The notes under the pieces are model-generated. The model was not told where the DNA came from, did no database searches, and saw nothing but the letters and a program-made list of their open reading frames with translations. Below are positions 32,034 through 33,469 of a stretch of DNA of 33,469 nucleotides, piece by piece. Location: positions 1,142,389 to 1,175,857 of the forward strand of contig NW_006767438.1 in assembly GCF_000264995.1 (NCBI RefSeq), in the 5' to 3' direction. Both the position numbers and the translations under genes were made by a program. Within the stretch, counting starts at the first letter, position 1, and the number at the start of each line of letters is the position of its first letter. Source of the DNA: Punctularia strigosozonata HHB-11173 SS5. Its lineage: Eukaryota > Basidiomycota > Agaricomycetes > Corticiales > Punctulariaceae.

Positions 32034-33469
32034 CTAGGACCCCGATGCGCGAGCGGGCACGTCCTCCAACGCATCGCGCACGCCGCGCCTCCACACGCCC
32101 ATCTCCTTCTCCAGCCTGGCCACCCACTCCCTCACCTCGCCCCCGACCTCGCCCCCCGCGTTCCGCCCCCCGAACCCGATCCGGAGCTCCTCCAGCGCGC
32201 GCAGGAGCGTGCCGTGCGCGAGGCGCAGGCGCGGCGGCCCGTGCGGCGGGAACGCGTCCTCCGCCGACGGGGGCGGCTGGGGCTCGTCCGCGGCGAGCAG
32301 CTTGCCCAGCTCGGCGAGCGCGACGGCGCGCACGGGGTGGCCCGCGCGCAGCACCGCCTCGAGCCCGGCGCACGTCCGCGCGGCGACGCGCACCGTCTCG
32401 TCCAGCTTCTCCTGCGCCTCGCTCGGGCTGCCGGAGCCGGAGCCGGAGCCGGAGAGCGCGTCGATGAGGAGCGCCTGGTGCAGCCGCGCGAGGGCGAGGA
32501 GCGGGTGCGCGCCGGGCGCGAGGCCGTGCGAGAGAAGGAGGGGGAGCGTGTTCGACGTCAGGTGCAGCGCGCGGGAGGGATCTGGAGGGGCGGAAGGGAG
32601 GGAGGGAGAAGGACGCGCAGATGGTCAGTGCGATGTCGGGAGAGGTGTGGGGGAAGTTACCGCACCGGAGAACTGCAGGGACGTCGCTTTGTCGAGCGCC
32701 TCCTGGCCGACGCGGATGGCGTCCGCGATCGCGCCGGTGGACGGGAAGGCCGCTTTGCACTTGAGGCAGCGGGGCAGCGGGACCGCTGTGGATCGCATCA
32801 AGGGGTTCAGCGTTCGTTGGCGCGACACGAAAGAGGGTGAAGTTGGGGAGGGTGGGGGGGGGGGGTTGTTCACGTACCTTCGGTCGGGAATGAGCACGTC
32901 CCGCCGCATCGCTTCGGACACCAGATCGATTCGCGTGGGTCCGGGTCTTCAGCCGCGCAGAGAGAGCAAGAGCAGGTAAAGTGGTACGTGTCCCGCAGTA
33001 TCTTCTGGCGTTGCTCGCGCGGGACGGTCGTGTCGATGTACGCCGTCGTGACCTGATTTTTTTTGTTTGGTTCGACGCGCCCAATGATATCTCGTCAGCT
33101 GTGGTGCTCGCATCGCGGGTAACGAGCATAGGACTCCACCCCTTTTTTTTCTTACCTCTTCGTCGGGGTGAATGTCCCGCAGCGCGATGACTTGCATCAC
33201 CGGCTCTTGGTCGACGGTCTTGGACACGCGCGGGAAGACGACGACGGCGTTCGGGGCGCACGAGTGGTTGACGAGCGCGACGGCGGGCGAGACGGAGACG
33301 CCGAGCGGGGTGAGCGAGGGCGCGGCGAGGGTGATCGCGTTCGTCGTGAACTTTGGGCGAGAGAGTCGCGGGGCATCAGGGTTTCCGCGAGAGCACGAGA
33401 CAGACCGCGAGGCGGGGGGGGGGGGGTGAAGGTGGACGTACGCGTGAGAGTGAGGTCGACGACGTCGCC
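32034..33469 (-). CDS. SMYD-like SET-domain protein lysine methyltransferase (C-terminal part)
   Basis: Minus-strand exons 33469-33442 (cut by the window edge), 33350-33156, 33052-32878, 32785-32666 and 32581-32034 join in frame to about 355 residues. The N-terminus, with the start of the SET domain and any MYND finger, lies to the right of the window. Seen: LSR-FTTNAITL, then the SET core PLGVSVSPAVALVNHSCAPNAVVVFP (NHSC.PN binds S-adenosylmethionine). Next come VIALRDIHPDEEVTTAYID and the post-SET cysteines FTCSCSLC, with more Cys pairs (WCPKRCGGTC, LPRCLKCK). Then follows a helical, TPR-like C-terminal half with a short Gly-Ser repeat (~32432-32455). SMYD-type enzymes transfer methyl groups from S-adenosylmethionine to lysines of histones or other proteins. 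Two introns hold long C runs on this strand. The substrate is unknown. Confidence 0.85.

Noticed and set aside
32029-33261. 410-codon minus-strand open frame
   Set aside because: Runs through the introns of the SET-domain gene in a mostly different frame; the spliced model has SET and post-SET motifs and keeps frame over all exons.
1-33469. Transposon, CRISPR array or secondary-metabolite cluster
   Set aside because: No transposase, reverse transcriptase, terminal repeats, repeat-spacer array, or core biosynthetic enzyme was seen on either strand.

Overview
The window is nuclear DNA from a filamentous fungus, most likely an Agaricomycete basidiomycete. The evidence is many short GT-AG introns (mostly 47-66 nt, often 5-12 per gene), GC-rich codon use, an Agaricomycete-style F-box gene, and fungal versions of BRR2, TFIIA, phocein and IDO. 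The organism call is inference; every gene model below was built by hand from splice signals and reading frame, and the complete spliced models each sum to a multiple of three.

Layout, left to right. The last codons of an unknown + strand gene (1-84). A MOB4/phocein gene with a long acidic tail (523-2244, +). A broken F-box gene with two in-frame stops (2672-3541, +). The spliceosomal helicase BRR2 (3880-10885, +, 10 exons, 2173 aa), convergent with a thymine/uracil mismatch DNA glycosylase (TDG/Thp1 type, 11028-12504, -, 8 exons). A conserved-looking acidic protein of unknown function (14024-14904, -). A gene-poor stretch. A monocarboxylate-transporter-like MFS permease (17016-19079, -, 12 exons). 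A 2.4 kb stretch with no gene I can support. Indoleamine 2,3-dioxygenase (21490-22945, +). An intron-containing tRNA-Gly(UCC) (-). TFIIA gamma subunit TOA2 (24142-24768, +). An NFX1-type zinc-finger/R3H protein (25372-28993, +). A long disordered Ser/Pro-rich protein (29917-31753, +). The 3' part of a SMYD-like SET-domain methyltransferase cut by the right edge (32034-33469, -).

Most genes are housekeeping functions in RNA splicing, transcription, DNA repair, signalling and chromatin. They do not form an obvious cluster. The one possible functional pairing is the divergent MCT-like transporter and the tryptophan-degrading IDO, 2.4 kb apart.

I found no mobile element, CRISPR array, or new multigene system. 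The most interesting signals are two apparent GC-AG introns, a CRE site fused to an 18-bp perfect palindrome upstream of BRR2, tiny exons (19-23 nt) including one that splits the catalytic Asn codon of the glycosylase, an F-box gene decayed only by nonsense changes, and a phocein with an unusual acidic extension.
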